Assembly: GCA_035294325.1 (NCBI GenBank)
Contig: DATGLE010000119.1
Span: 1 to 11,828, forward strand
Source: DATGLE01 sp035294325
Lineage (GTDB): Bacteria; Chloroflexota; Ktedonobacteria; Ktedonobacterales; Ktedonobacteraceae
DNA length: 11,828 bases
Direction: 5' to 3'
In this document: piece by piece, positions 1 to 7,113 of the stretch
Layout of the letters: every line of letters starts with the position of its first letter
Numbering within the stretch: position 1 is the stretch's first letter
Notes under the pieces: model-generated
Databases searched by the model: none
Seen by the model: the letters and a program-made list of their open reading frames with translations, nothing else
What the model was told of the DNA's origin: nothing
Position numbers and translations under genes: made by a program

Positions 1-343
1 CGTTATCCAGGCCCTGCACACGGGCCATAGCCTGCGCATAGTCGATCAACTGCTCGTTGATATCCACTCCCACTATCCTCATCTCAGGATAGTGAAAGGC
101 CAGTTCCATTGCCCACCCACCCGGTCCGCAGGCGATATCAAGCGCGCTGCCAGCTTCTGGCAACACAACATCTGGCGGCACCAGGGGCATATAGCTGTTA
201 AACACCTGGTCCTGACCCATCAGCCGGGCCATTTCGCTATTGAGATGTTCAATGCCGAAGACGTAGGTATTGGCCGGGTCAGCCGGAGCGCGTGGATCAT
301 TGCGTGGATAGGAGGGAGAGCCTCCCTGCTCATTTGTCGTCAT
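1..343 (-). CDS. Class I SAM-dependent methyltransferase, N-terminal part (runs off the window)
   Basis: The first 114 residues of a protein whose C-terminus lies beyond base 1. SAM-binding motif I is clear (ALDIACGPGG, residues 67-76), followed by an acidic motif II ending the second beta strand (IVGVDIN, 90-96; D94 would bind the ribose hydroxyls of SAM). This is the Rossmann core of class I methyltransferases; the substrate cannot be told from this part. The start ATG (341-343) has an AGGAG Shine-Dalgarno 12 bases upstream (356-360) and a promoter at 490-518. About 65 residues precede motif I, including a YVFGIEHLNSEMARL segment also seen in stand-alone small-molecule or unassigned methyltransferases. 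It is transcribed away from everything else in the left half. Family assignment is firm; specific function unknown. Confidence 0.85.
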   Translation of the reverse strand, partial: MTTNEQGGSPSYPRNDPRAPADPANTYVFGIEHLNSEMARLMGQDQVFNSYMPLVPPDVVLPEAGSALDIACGPGGWAMELAFHYPEMRIVGVDINEQLIDYAQAMARVQGLDN

Positions 344-489
344 CGGTTGGTCGTTCTCCTCTCATCAGAGATGTATCTTCTCTCGGAAAGCTTGATCTTT
401 CAATGTGTCTCTCATCGAGACCTGACTCTCCTGGGAATGAGCCAGGACGCTCTGAGGCAGTTTTGCCCGACTTTCAGCAGCACAGGCAC

Positions 490-518
490 AGTATAACATG
501 AGGAGCGAGGAATGCCAA
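490..518 (-). promoter_or_regulatory. Sigma70 promoter of the methyltransferase
   Basis: Read on the minus strand: -35 TTGGCA (513-518), 17-base spacer, -10 TATACT (490-495). Each hexamer matches 5 of 6 consensus bases at ideal spacing. Transcription should start near base 483, giving a leader of about 140 nt before the ATG. The leader contains two short stem-loops (407-421, arms GTCTC/GAGAC; 429-447, arms TCCTGG/CCAGGA). I recognise no riboswitch. Confidence 0.65.
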
Positions 519-605
519 TCAGGATACCGAGTTTCGCTCCTTTCTCCGGCTCTTCCTCTAGAGTCTGTTAGGGACTCGATGTCCACCCAATGGTAAAATA
601 GTCGC

Positions 606-1099
606 ATGCCGACCAGAAAACCGTATCCAGGTGATGCGACCGACGATGAATGGGCCTTCGTGGCCCCTATCTGAGCTTGTTGCCCGAAGATGCAGGGCAA
701 CGGCAGTATGAACTGAGAGAAGTGTTCAACGGCTTGCGCTCTCTCGTGCGGACGGGCGCCTCCTGGCGGATAATGCCCCATGACTTGCCGCCCTGGTACA
801 GCGTCTATCAACAGACACAACGCTGGCTGCAAGCAGGCTGTTTTGAAGCCATCGTTCACGATTTGCGTCTCTTGCTGCGGGGTGTCAAAGGACGCAAGGG
901 CCAGCCGAGCGCAGCGATCTTTGATAGCCGCACGCTGCAATCGACGCCTGAAAGTGGGCATCGGGCCGGCTATGATGGAGCCAAACGGTGCAAAGGCAGC
1001 ACAGTCCATATCGCCGTCGATACCCTGGGGCATCTGCTCGCGCTTCTGGTGACACCGGCCAATGAGCAGGATCGGGACCAGGGAGGAGAGCAAATATAG
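606..1099 (+). pseudogene. IS5-family transposase remnant, frameshifted and C-terminally truncated
   Basis: The reading starts at ATG 606 (MPTRKPYPGDATDDEWAFVA) and hits TGA at 672-674. The next frame, entered at about 667, continues the typical IS5-type sequence: PYLSLLPEDAG, VFNGLRSLVRTGASWR, HDLPPWYSVYQQTQRW, IFDSRTLQS, GYDGAKRCKGSTVHIAVDTLG. A single missing base around 666-668 explains the break. The D in IFDSRT and the D in AVDTLG are the first two acidic residues expected of the DDE catalytic triad. The protein then diverges after ANEQDRDQ and stops, so the final catalytic E and roughly the last 40 per cent of a usual 260-280-residue transposase are missing. It cannot be active. A TGGTAAAAT extended -10 (591-599) ends only 6 bases before the ATG, suggesting the original element made a leaderless or near-leaderless transcript. 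The left inverted repeat probably lies in 555-590; no right end is visible. Confidence 0.85.
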
Positions 1100-1126
1100 G
1101 GGACGAGGCGTATGGAGATTATCGCA

Positions 1127-1169
1127 GCCACGCGGAGCCGCATTGCTGGCGGCTCCGCGTGGCGTTTTT
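1127..1169 (+). terminator. Intrinsic terminator (orphan) downstream of the transposase remnant
   Basis: Perfect 15-bp GC-rich stem (arms 1127-1141 and 1149-1163, GCCACGCGGAGCCGC and its complement) with a 7-base loop, followed by G and a T5 run (1165-1169). This is a textbook plus-strand Rho-independent terminator. No intact gene lies immediately upstream. It may belong to the IS remnant or to a gene lost when the element inserted and decayed, and it insulates tyrS from upstream transcription. Confidence 0.8.
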
Positions 1170-1330
1170 GACTGCTAATTTGACTGCTACCCCCACGCAT
1201 TTGAGCGGGCAAAGGAGACTCTCTAAGGACATGGCTAAAGAACCTGGAAGCGACGCCGAGCGGAAAGATCCGGCTGGTGAACGGAAATTCGGCTCTCTGC
1301 TATCTTCCTCTTTTCTCAAAGTTTATGCTC

Positions 1331-1359
1331 TCGACGCCGGCCCCATATTCTGTTAAAAT
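1331..1359 (+). promoter_or_regulatory. Extended -10 promoter of tyrS
   Basis: -10 TAAAAT (1354-1359) is preceded by TGT (1351-1353), an extended -10. A weak -35 TCGACG (1331-1336) lies 17 bases upstream. Transcription would start near 1366, leaving only about 33 nt before the GTG start, too short for a T-box leader. Confidence 0.55.
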
Positions 1360-1398
1360 GCCTCAAAGCACAGAAATAGCAGCCTGGAGGAAACAGTC

Positions 1399-2640
1399 GT
1401 GACGGTGAGACAGCAGCCAACGGCTAAAGAGAAAGAGATACAATACCTGCTGACGCGGGGCGTTGCGCGGGTCGAGAAGGAAGAGGACCTGCGCCGCATG
1501 CTCCTGGAGGGCAACAGGGGGGAGCCGCTGCGCGTCAAGCTTGGCGTCGATCCAACGCATTATGATCTGACAATCGGGCATGCCGTGGTCTTTCGCAAGC
1601 TGCGCCAGTTCCAGCGTTTGGGACATAAGACGGTGGTGGTGATTGGCGACTGGACAGCGCGTCTGGGCGATCCCAGCGGCAGGGAAGAGGCGCGCAAGCC
1701 ACTGACCGCCGAGCAGGTCAAAGCCAATGCCGCAACCTATCTCGATCAATTCTTCCGTATTGTGGACCGTGAGCAGACCGAGGTGCGCTGGCAGAGCGAA
1801 TGGTTCGACAAATTTACACTGGCCGATGCCATCAAACTGCTTGGCTACAAGACCGTGGCGCAAATGCTGGCGCGCGAGGACTTCGCCAATCGCTACAAGA
1901 AGGGCGTCGAGATCTCTCTGTCGGAGTTTATGTATCCATTGTTACAGGGCTATGACTCCGTAGCCTTGCACGCGGATGTCGAGATTGGCGGGACCGACCA
2001 GACCTTCAACCTGCTGGTCGGGCGCGAGTTGCAACCGATCTTCGGGCAGGCGCCGCAGCAGATTCTGACGGTACACCTGATCGTCGGTCTGGACGGCGTG
2101 AAGAAGATGGGCAAGTCGCTCGACAACTACATCGCTATCACCGCGCCGGCCAATGATATGTTCGGCAAACTGATGTCTCTGCCCGATCATGCCATGCGCA
2201 CCTACTTCGAGGCACTGACCGATGTTGAGGACGCCGAACTCGACGAGTTTGATCGCAAGATGGCCGAGGGGACGCTCAATCCTCGCGACGTGAAGCTGCG
2301 CATGGCGCGCGAAATCGTCACCGAGTTTCACAACGCGGCGGCGGCGAGGGAGGCGCAGGAAGCCTTTATCCGCCAGTTCTCCCAGCGCCAGTTGCCGGCT
2401 GACATGCCCGAATACCATCTCGGCGCGCCTGTGGATATCGTTACGTTCCTGGTCGAGAGCGGGATGGCCGCGAGCAGAAATGATGCCCGTCGCCTTATCG
2501 AGCAGGGTGGAGTTGCCTTCTACGCCAGCGGCCGGCCAGAGGATGAGCAGCGCATCACATCGTTTGAGTTTCTGGTCCCGGTGCGTGATGGCGCTGTAAT
2601 GCGCGCCGGCAGGCGGCGCTATGTGAGGATCAAAATGTAG
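1399..2640 (+). CDS. tyrS: Tyrosyl-tRNA synthetase
   Basis: Charges tRNA-Tyr with tyrosine in the cytoplasm. It is a class Ic synthetase of 413 residues, normal for bacterial TyrRS. Visible landmarks: the GVDPTHYDLTIGH segment (49-61) carrying the HIGH-type signature, GDWTARLGDPSG (83-94) in the Rossmann fold, the tyrosine-pocket stretch PLLQGYDS (180-187), EIGGTDQTFN (195-204), and the KMSKS loop as KMGKS (236-240), then the anticodon-binding region and a C-terminal S4 RNA-binding domain from about residue 340. The KMGKS loop and the spacing of the motifs are those of the TyrZ-like subgroup rather than the E. coli TyrS type (inference). Start chosen as GTG 1399 because GGAGG (1386-1390) lies 8 bases upstream. 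A stem-loop directly follows the stop codon. Confidence 0.95.
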   Translation: MTVRQQPTAKEKEIQYLLTRGVARVEKEEDLRRMLLEGNRGEPLRVKLGVDPTHYDLTIGHAVVFRKLRQFQRLGHKTVVVIGDWTARLGDPSGREEARKPLTAEQVKANAATYLDQFFRIVDREQTEVRWQSEWFDKFTLADAIKLLGYKTVAQMLAREDFANRYKKGVEISLSEFMYPLLQGYDSVALHADVEIGGTDQTFNLLVGRELQPIFGQAPQQILTVHLIVGLDGVKKMGKSLDNYIAITAPANDMFGKLMSLPDHAMRTYFEALTDVEDAELDEFDRKMAEGTLNPRDVKLRMAREIVTEFHNAAAAREAQEAFIRQFSQRQLPADMPEYHLGAPVDIVTFLVESGMAASRNDARRLIEQGGVAFYASGRPEDEQRITSFEFLVPVRDGAVMRAGRRRYVRIKM

Positions 2641-2661
2641 GGGCGGCTCTTACAGCCGCCC
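2641..2661 (+). other. Stem-loop between tyrS and mtnP
   Basis: GGGCGGCT, loop CTTAC, AGCCGCCC: a perfect 8-bp GC-rich stem immediately after the tyrS stop codon. No T run follows on the plus strand, so it is not a canonical terminator. It could be a weak attenuator, an mRNA 3'-end stabiliser or a small dispersed palindrome. mtnP starts 27 bases downstream without an obvious promoter of its own, so read-through from tyrS is likely. Confidence 0.6.
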
Positions 2662-2688
2662 ATAAATGCATAAAATAGAGGTGCATAT

Positions 2689-3564
2689 ATGCCAGAGGCG
2701 AAAATCGCGGTGATTGGCGGCAGCGGACTCTATCGTATGGAGGGCATGACCGGTCTGGAAGAAGTCACGGTGCGGACGCCGTTTGGCGATCCCAGCGATG
2801 CCATCACCATCGGCAACGTAGCAGATGTGCCCATTGCTTTCCTGCCGCGCCACGGACGCGGGCACCGCATCAGCCCCACCGAAATACCCGTGCGTGCCAA
2901 CATCTGGGCGCTGAAAAGCCTGGGCGTGGAGTGGGTAATCTCGGTGAGCGCGGTGGGCAGCCTGCGTGAAGATATTGCACCGCGCGATCTGGTGATCCCC
3001 GACCAGTTGTTTGATCGCACCAGAAGCCGTGTTAACAGCTTCTTTGAGCATGGTATCGTCGTTCACTGCACCTTTGCCGAGCCGTTCTGTCCCACGCTCA
3101 GCAGGCTGCTGCTCGAATCCGCGCGCGAACTGGGTGATGTCAGGGTGCATGCCGGTGGAACCTATGTGTGTATGGAAGGTCCCCTTTTCTCAACGAAGGC
3201 CGAATCGAACGTCTATCGTAAGCTCGGCATGGATGTGATCGGCATGACGGCGCTGCCAGAGGCGAAGCTGGCGCGCGAGGCCGAACTGTGCTACGCGACC
3301 ATCGCCTGCGCCACCGACTACGACTGCTGGCACGAAGCGGAGGAATCGGTCTCGGTGGATCTGGTCGTAGCGAATCTCAGCGCCAATATAGCCAACGCGC
3401 AGCGCATTATCCGGAGCGTCGCACAAAAGATCCCGGCTGATCGCCACTCCGTCAACTGCGATTGTGCGAGCGCACTGGCGACAGCCATCATCACCGATCC
3501 GGCGACAATTCCCCCGCAGGTGAAAGAGCGCTACAGCCTCCTGATCGGCAAATATCTGGCTTGA
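2689..3564 (+). CDS. mtnP: S-methyl-5'-thioadenosine phosphorylase (MTAP)
   Basis: Phosphorolytically cleaves 5'-methylthioadenosine, the by-product of polyamine synthesis, to adenine and 5-methylthioribose-1-phosphate, feeding methionine and purine salvage. 291 residues, trimeric class I nucleoside phosphorylase fold (family knowledge). Seen here: AVIGGSGLY (7-15, phosphate site), LPRHGRGH (52-59), YVCMEGPLFSTKAES (from 159) with the substrate-contacting methionine region, MTALPEAKLAREAELCYA, and ATDYDCW (about 208-214), whose two aspartates confer adenine rather than guanine/hypoxanthine preference in MTAP. The ATDYDCW and VSVD stretches resemble human MTAP closely, arguing against purine nucleoside phosphorylase. 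GAGGTG (2678-2683) sits 5 bases before the ATG. The stop codon overlaps the -35 of the next promoter. Confidence 0.92.
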   Translation: MPEAKIAVIGGSGLYRMEGMTGLEEVTVRTPFGDPSDAITIGNVADVPIAFLPRHGRGHRISPTEIPVRANIWALKSLGVEWVISVSAVGSLREDIAPRDLVIPDQLFDRTRSRVNSFFEHGIVVHCTFAEPFCPTLSRLLLESARELGDVRVHAGGTYVCMEGPLFSTKAESNVYRKLGMDVIGMTALPEAKLAREAELCYATIACATDYDCWHEAEESVSVDLVVANLSANIANAQRIIRSVAQKIPADRHSVNCDCASALATAIITDPATIPPQVKERYSLLIGKYLA

Positions 3565-3589
3565 CATCGTGCCCGCAAAGGAGTACAAT
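3561..3589 (+). promoter_or_regulatory. Near-consensus sigma70 promoter of ffs (and probably dnaX-ybaB-recR)
   Basis: -35 TTGACA (3561-3566, perfect) overlaps the mtnP stop codon. There is a 17-base spacer, then -10 TACAAT (3584-3589, 5 of 6). This is the best promoter in the window, as expected for an abundant stable RNA. Confidence 0.85.
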
Positions 3590-3591
3590 AA

Positions 3592-3822
3592 GGCTGTCTC
3601 GCAAGGAAAAATGTTCGAGTGAGACAGGCCGGTTTTCTCCTGGTCCTGTCGGTCGGCGTAATCGGGTCCTGCGCGGCAGATGTCTATGAACCCCGCCAGG
3701 CCCGTGAGGGAGCAACGGTAAGTGGACCTCTCTGGGTGCCGTAGGGCTGCCTGGTTACGCTGACCGGCAGGGCCAGGCGAAAATCGGCTTTCTATGTGCA
3801 GGTGTGGATCTGGCAAGCCTTC
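3592..3822 (+). ncRNA. ffs: Signal recognition particle RNA, long form (4.5S/6S-type scRNA); ends approximate
   Basis: RNA scaffold of the SRP, which binds Ffh and targets nascent membrane proteins to the translocon. The helix 8 signature is clear: CCAGG (3696-3700), CCC-GTGA-GGG (3701-3710), AGCA (3711-3714), the conserved asymmetric loop and GNRA tetraloop that bind the Ffh M domain. It is enclosed by a very long helix 5: 3628-3661 pairs with 3755-3788, 34 positions with G-U wobbles and one mismatch. A 5' hairpin (CTGTCTC 3594-3600 with GAGACAG 3621-3627) precedes it, consistent with an Alu domain. AGCCTT at 3816-3821 can pair with AAGGCT at 3590-3595 to close the ends. So this is a large, Bacillus-like SRP RNA rather than the 114-nt E. 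coli form. The position directly before dnaX matches the scr-dnaX-yaaK-recR order of Firmicutes. The exact 5' and 3' ends are inferred. Confidence 0.88.
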
Positions 3823-3837
3823 GCGAAAAGGCCAGGG

Positions 3838-3862
3838 CTATCGGGTAGAGCGCGATAGTTTT
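3838..3862 (+). terminator. Possible weak terminator/attenuator between ffs and dnaX
   Basis: CTATCG (3838-3843), 9-base loop, CGATAG (3853-3858), then TTTT (3859-3862). The stem is only 6 bp and the T run is short, so termination would be partial, leaving read-through into dnaX. A competing hairpin uses AGAGCG (3847-3852) with CGCTCT (3864-3869) and excludes this one. Confidence 0.4.
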
Positions 3863-3895
3863 CCGCTCTCCCATCTGGGATTGAAATAAAAGGAT

Positions 3896-6064
3896 ATGGC
3901 CTCACAATCGCTCTACCGCAAATGGCGCTCGCAAGCATTCGCCGAAATGGTCGGCCAGGATGCCGTCATTCGCACACTCAAAAATGCGCTTGGCTCTGGC
4001 AATCTGGCCCATGCCTACCTTTTCGCTGGCCCACGTGGAACCGGTAAGACGACGACGGCGCGCCTGCTCGCTAAAACCATCAATTGCCTGCATCCGAAGG
4101 ATGGCGAGCCGTGCAACGCCTGCCAGCAGTGCCGCGAGATTACCGCCGGCAATTCCTTCAACGTCATCGAGATTGACGCCGCCTCCAACCGTGGCATCGA
4201 TAGCATTCGCGAACTGCGCGAAAAGGTGATGATGCCGCCCGCTACGGGGAGATACAAGGTCTACATTCTCGACGAGGCGCATATGCTCACCACCGAGGCT
4301 TTCAACGCCCTGCTCAAGACACTGGAGGAGCCGCCGGAGCACGCTATTTTTGTGCTTGCGACCACCGATGTGCATAAGATGCTGCCCACCGTCCTCTCGC
4401 GCTGCCAGCGCTTCGATTTCAAGCGTTTCACCGTTCGCCAGATTATCGGCCATCTGAACTTTATCGCTGAGCAGGAGCATGTGACGCTGGAGCGGGGAGC
4501 CGCAGAACTGATCGCCAGGGCTGCCGCCGGCGGCATGCGCGATGCCCTGAGCCTGCTGGACCAGGCTATCGCCTACTCCGGCCAGGAGATCACGCTGGCG
4601 CAGGTGCAGGCGATGCTCGGCGTAGCCGACCCGCGCGCTATTCAGAAGTTCATTCTCTCTATCGCGCAGTTCGATAGTCCCGGCGGGCTGCGCCTGATCC
4701 ATGAACTTGTCGAGGCGGGCGCCGACCTGCGCCAGATCAATACGCAGATCGCCGAGTACTGGCGGGCGATGATGCTGGTGAAGGCCGGGGCCAATGTCGC
4801 GGAGATCCTGGACAATACGGAGGACGAGATCCGCGAGATCGTGGAGACGGCCCGCTTCTTCCGCCTGGATGAAATCATGGAGTGCGCGCGTATCTTCGCT
4901 CAGAACGACCTTGTGCAGAGGAATCAGGGTACGCCCCAGCTTGGCCTGGAACTGGCGCTGCTGGCCGCTATCGAGTTGCATCGCCAGGGGCAGGGCGAGC
5001 AGCTGGCCCGCGTAGCAACGTATCCCGCGCCCGCTGCCGCATCCAGTGCGCGGATAACGCAACTGGCTCCCGCACCCGCGCACGAGATTCCTCGCCCGGC
5101 CAGCGCTGCCCCGCGCTCTCCATCTCCTTCGAATGCGACTGCCCCGGCCATATCCTCCGTCCCTGCTCAAGAGCGACAGGCTGCGGCGCCGCAGCCGTCC
5201 CGGCAGGAGACAGAACAACTGCCCGACTGGGGTAACGTCTCTTCCAGCGACGACGAGATGGAGGATGCGGTTCCGCTCGATCAGGTTGCGCCTGCTACCG
5301 ATGGAACGGTAGAGGAAGCTGTGGCTGCGGAGCAGGACACCCCGCCTGTCGAGGAGCATGCGGAGCAAGCGCCATCGCTGACCGTAGCCCGGGTTAAAGA
5401 GAAGTGGGAGCTGATAAAGCGGCGCGTAAAGACCAGGAGCAAGAGTGATGGCGCGCTCGTCGCGGCGGTGCTGAACGACTATAGCGTTGTGAGCATAGAA
5501 GGGACGGCAACGCGGCCAGTCGTGGTCATCCAGGCGAACGCCGAATTTCATTTCAAGGCTTTGCAGAAGCCCGAACGCCACAAAGTCATTGTCTGGGCGC
5601 TGGGGATCGAGTTGGGCCAGGAATGCGAGCTGCGACTGCTGCCGCCGGGTCAGAGCGTCCAGCCGATTCCGTTCCCCGCCCCCATGCCGCCCATGCCGGC
5701 GAATGGCAGTAGCAGTGGAGCGACTGCCCCCGGAAGCGGCGAGGCGCAGTTGGCGCCGCGTGGGCGTTCCGCGTCACACAGGCCCACGACTTCGCCACAG
5801 AAACAGGAGCAGCGGGCGCCGGGCAGCGCGCAGAAGCCAGCCTCGCCTGTAGATTCTTCGTCTTCGGCTTCCAGCGCCCATCAGCAACCACCACTTGCCA
5901 GAACTGATAGAGTGAGAGAGAATAACAATACAGCGTCTTCACAAACGCGCGATGCGGGTGAGACACGGCTGGCGAGTGTGAAGAAGAAGGCGACGGGCGA
6001 TCCAGTCGTGCAGGAGGCTGCGCGCATATTTAAGGCAGAGATCAAGGAAATCCATTTGAAGTAA
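3896..6064 (+). CDS. dnaX: DNA polymerase III subunit gamma/tau (clamp-loader ATPase)
   Basis: Core motor of the clamp loader that places the beta clamp on primed DNA and, via its C-terminal part, tethers polymerase and helicase at the fork. 722 residues. Typical N-terminus SLYRKWRSQAFAEMVGQ; Walker A GPRGTGKTT (45-53); zinc module C64/C73/C76/C79; Walker B with DEAH (126-129); sensor 1 ATTD (155-158); SRC arginine-finger motif (168-170). AAA+ lid and collar domains follow to about residue 370. Then come a Pro/Ala/Ser-rich linker (about 370-490), a tau-type C-terminal domain (about 495-585, KEKWELIKRRVK to LGIELGQECELRLL), a second low-complexity linker, and a terminal GDPVVQEAARIFKAEI tail. 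The ATG has AAAGGA only one base upstream, unusually close, and a stop codon just upstream rules out an earlier start. No A-rich frameshift heptamer for a short gamma form is evident. First protein of an operon with ybaB and recR. Confidence 0.95.
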   Translation: MASQSLYRKWRSQAFAEMVGQDAVIRTLKNALGSGNLAHAYLFAGPRGTGKTTTARLLAKTINCLHPKDGEPCNACQQCREITAGNSFNVIEIDAASNRGIDSIRELREKVMMPPATGRYKVYILDEAHMLTTEAFNALLKTLEEPPEHAIFVLATTDVHKMLPTVLSRCQRFDFKRFTVRQIIGHLNFIAEQEHVTLERGAAELIARAAAGGMRDALSLLDQAIAYSGQEITLAQVQAMLGVADPRAIQKFILSIAQFDSPGGLRLIHELVEAGADLRQINTQIAEYWRAMMLVKAGANVAEILDNTEDEIREIVETARFFRLDEIMECARIFAQNDLVQRNQGTPQLGLELALLAAIELHRQGQGEQLARVATYPAPAAASSARITQLAPAPAHEIPRPASAAPRSPSPSNATAPAISSVPAQERQAAAPQPSRQETEQLPDWGNVSSSDDEMEDAVPLDQVAPATDGTVEEAVAAEQDTPPVEEHAEQAPSLTVARVKEKWELIKRRVKTRSKSDGALVAAVLNDYSVVSIEGTATRPVVVIQANAEFHFKALQKPERHKVIVWALGIELGQECELRLLPPGQSVQPIPFPAPMPPMPANGSSSGATAPGSGEAQLAPRGRSASHRPTTSPQKQEQRAPGSAQKPASPVDSSSSASSAHQQPPLARTDRVRENNNTASSQTRDAGETRLASVKKKATGDPVVQEAARIFKAEIKEIHLK

Positions 6065-6084
6065 AGTAAGGAGTTCGTTTACTC

Positions 6085-6381
6085 ATGAACATGCGTGAGA
6101 TCCAGAAGGCGCAACAGAAACTGATGAAGGCACAGGAGGAACTGGAGGCGAAGCAGTTCGTCGGGACCGCTGGCGGCGGCGCCGTAGCGATCACCATGAG
6201 CGGCAAGTTTGAGATCACCAACGTCAAAATTGATCCCGAAGCCTTTAGTGCGGAAGATATCGCCGATCTGGAAGCGATGGTAAAGGCCGCTGCCAGAGAT
6301 GCCTTCGACAAGGCAACCGATGCACAGCAGAAGATGCTGAACAGCATGATGGGCGGCATAAAGATGCCTGGACTGTTCTAA
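6085..6381 (+). CDS. ybaB: YbaB/EbfC family nucleoid-associated protein
   Basis: Small DNA-binding protein of 98 residues, the usual family size. It forms a tweezer-like dimer and is nearly always encoded between dnaX and recR. Family features visible: N-terminal helix rich in Lys/Gln/Glu (MREIQKAQQKLMKAQEELEAK), the central TAGGGAVAITMSGKFEITNVKIDPEAF beta sheet, and the C-terminal helix ending in LNSMMGGIKMPGLF. A role in nucleoid organisation or in recombinational repair alongside RecR is family knowledge; the exact function remains unsettled. Start ATG 6085 follows AAGGAG (6067-6072) at 12 bases; a second in-frame ATG at 6091 is further away. The stop codon abuts the recR start, implying translational coupling. 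Confidence 0.93.
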   Translation: MNMREIQKAQQKLMKAQEELEAKQFVGTAGGGAVAITMSGKFEITNVKIDPEAFSAEDIADLEAMVKAAARDAFDKATDAQQKMLNSMMGGIKMPGLF

Positions 6382-6993
6382 ATGAGTGACATTGCACCAC
6401 CGGTGGCAGCGCTGATCGAAGAGTTTGCGAAACTGCCGGGCGTTGGCGTAAAGACGGCGCAGCGCCTGACCTTTTTCATCCTGCGCAGTCCTACCGATCA
6501 GGCGCGGCGCCTGGCCGAAGCTATTATGCGCGTCAAGGAGAGCATCATCTACTGCTCGCGCTGCTTCAATATTACCGAAAGCGATCCCTGTCCGATTTGT
6601 AGCAACCCCAGCCGCGATCACGAGACAATCTGTGTCGTGGAAGAACCGCTGGACGTGCTGGCACTGGAGAAGACAGGGGCCTACAAAGGTCTCTATCACG
6701 TCCTGCACGGCGCACTCTCGCCGATGAACGGCATCGGGCGCAAAGACATACGCATCGATGAGCTTTTGCGGCGCCTGGAGGGCGGGAATGTTCGTGAGGT
6801 CATCTTCGCGACCAATCCTGGCTTCGAGGGCGACTACACCGCCAGCTTTATCAGCCGCGAGATCACCAACGAGCTGCATCTGCCAGAACTGCGGGTGACG
6901 ACGCTGGCGCGCGGGCTGCCTACCGGCGGCGATCTGGAATACGCCGACGAGGGCACGCTCAGCCGCGCTATTGAAGGTCGCCGCGAGATGTAG
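6382..6993 (+). CDS. recR: Recombination mediator protein RecR
   Basis: Works with RecF/RecO to load RecA on SSB-coated gapped DNA. 203 residues, full length. Domain order is canonical: helix-hairpin-helix LPGVGVKTAQRL (18-29), C4 zinc finger C58/C61/C70/C73 (YCSRCFN and CPIC), Toprim domain beginning TICVVEEPLDV (82-92) with ALSPMNGIG and the VIFATNPGFEGDYTASFI segment, and the C-terminal LARGLPTGGDLEYADEGTLSRAI, which matches the family's Walker-B-like end. The more usual NPTVEGEAT appears here as NPGFEGDYT, a conservative variation. It starts directly after the ybaB stop (0-base gap) with no strong Shine-Dalgarno, so it is probably translated by reinitiation. It is last in the ffs-dnaX-ybaB-recR unit; no clear terminator follows. 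Confidence 0.95.
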   Translation: MSDIAPPVAALIEEFAKLPGVGVKTAQRLTFFILRSPTDQARRLAEAIMRVKESIIYCSRCFNITESDPCPICSNPSRDHETICVVEEPLDVLALEKTGAYKGLYHVLHGALSPMNGIGRKDIRIDELLRRLEGGNVREVIFATNPGFEGDYTASFISREITNELHLPELRVTTLARGLPTGGDLEYADEGTLSRAIEGRREM

Positions 6994-7113
6994 GGCGATT
7001 TATCGCGCGTAGATGCACTTTCCGGGCCGAACGAGGCGCGATCAAGCGCCGCTGCGCACAGATAAGTCTCCTGCTGCGACTTTTAAATGACCGTGAGTTT
7101 TGGGGCAACCTGC

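Noticed and set aside
365..1093. 242-codon minus-strand ORF
   Set aside because: Antisense to the transposase remnant and to the methyltransferase promoter; no family resemblance.
1220..1230. TCTCTAAGGAC also occurring at 10342-10352
   Set aside because: An 11-base match is expected by chance several times in a window of this size.
1159..1356. Small ORF upstream of tyrS; a 41-codon version starts at ATG 1231
   Set aside because: It follows a strong terminator, has no promoter of its own, its nearest ribosome-site-like bases are 1 or 13 bases from the ATG, and its stop codon overlaps the tyrS -10. No recognisable sequence.
1127..1398. T-box leader of tyrS
   Set aside because: No TGGNACCGCG T-box sequence, the terminator is about 230 bases from the start codon, and the likely promoter at 1331-1359 lies downstream of it.
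3902..5581. 559-codon minus-strand ORF
   Set aside because: Antisense shadow of dnaX, a result of GC-biased third positions; low-complexity translation without domains.
6995..7006. GCGAT-TT-ATCGC after recR as a terminator
   Set aside because: A two-base loop cannot form a normal hairpin and no T run follows.
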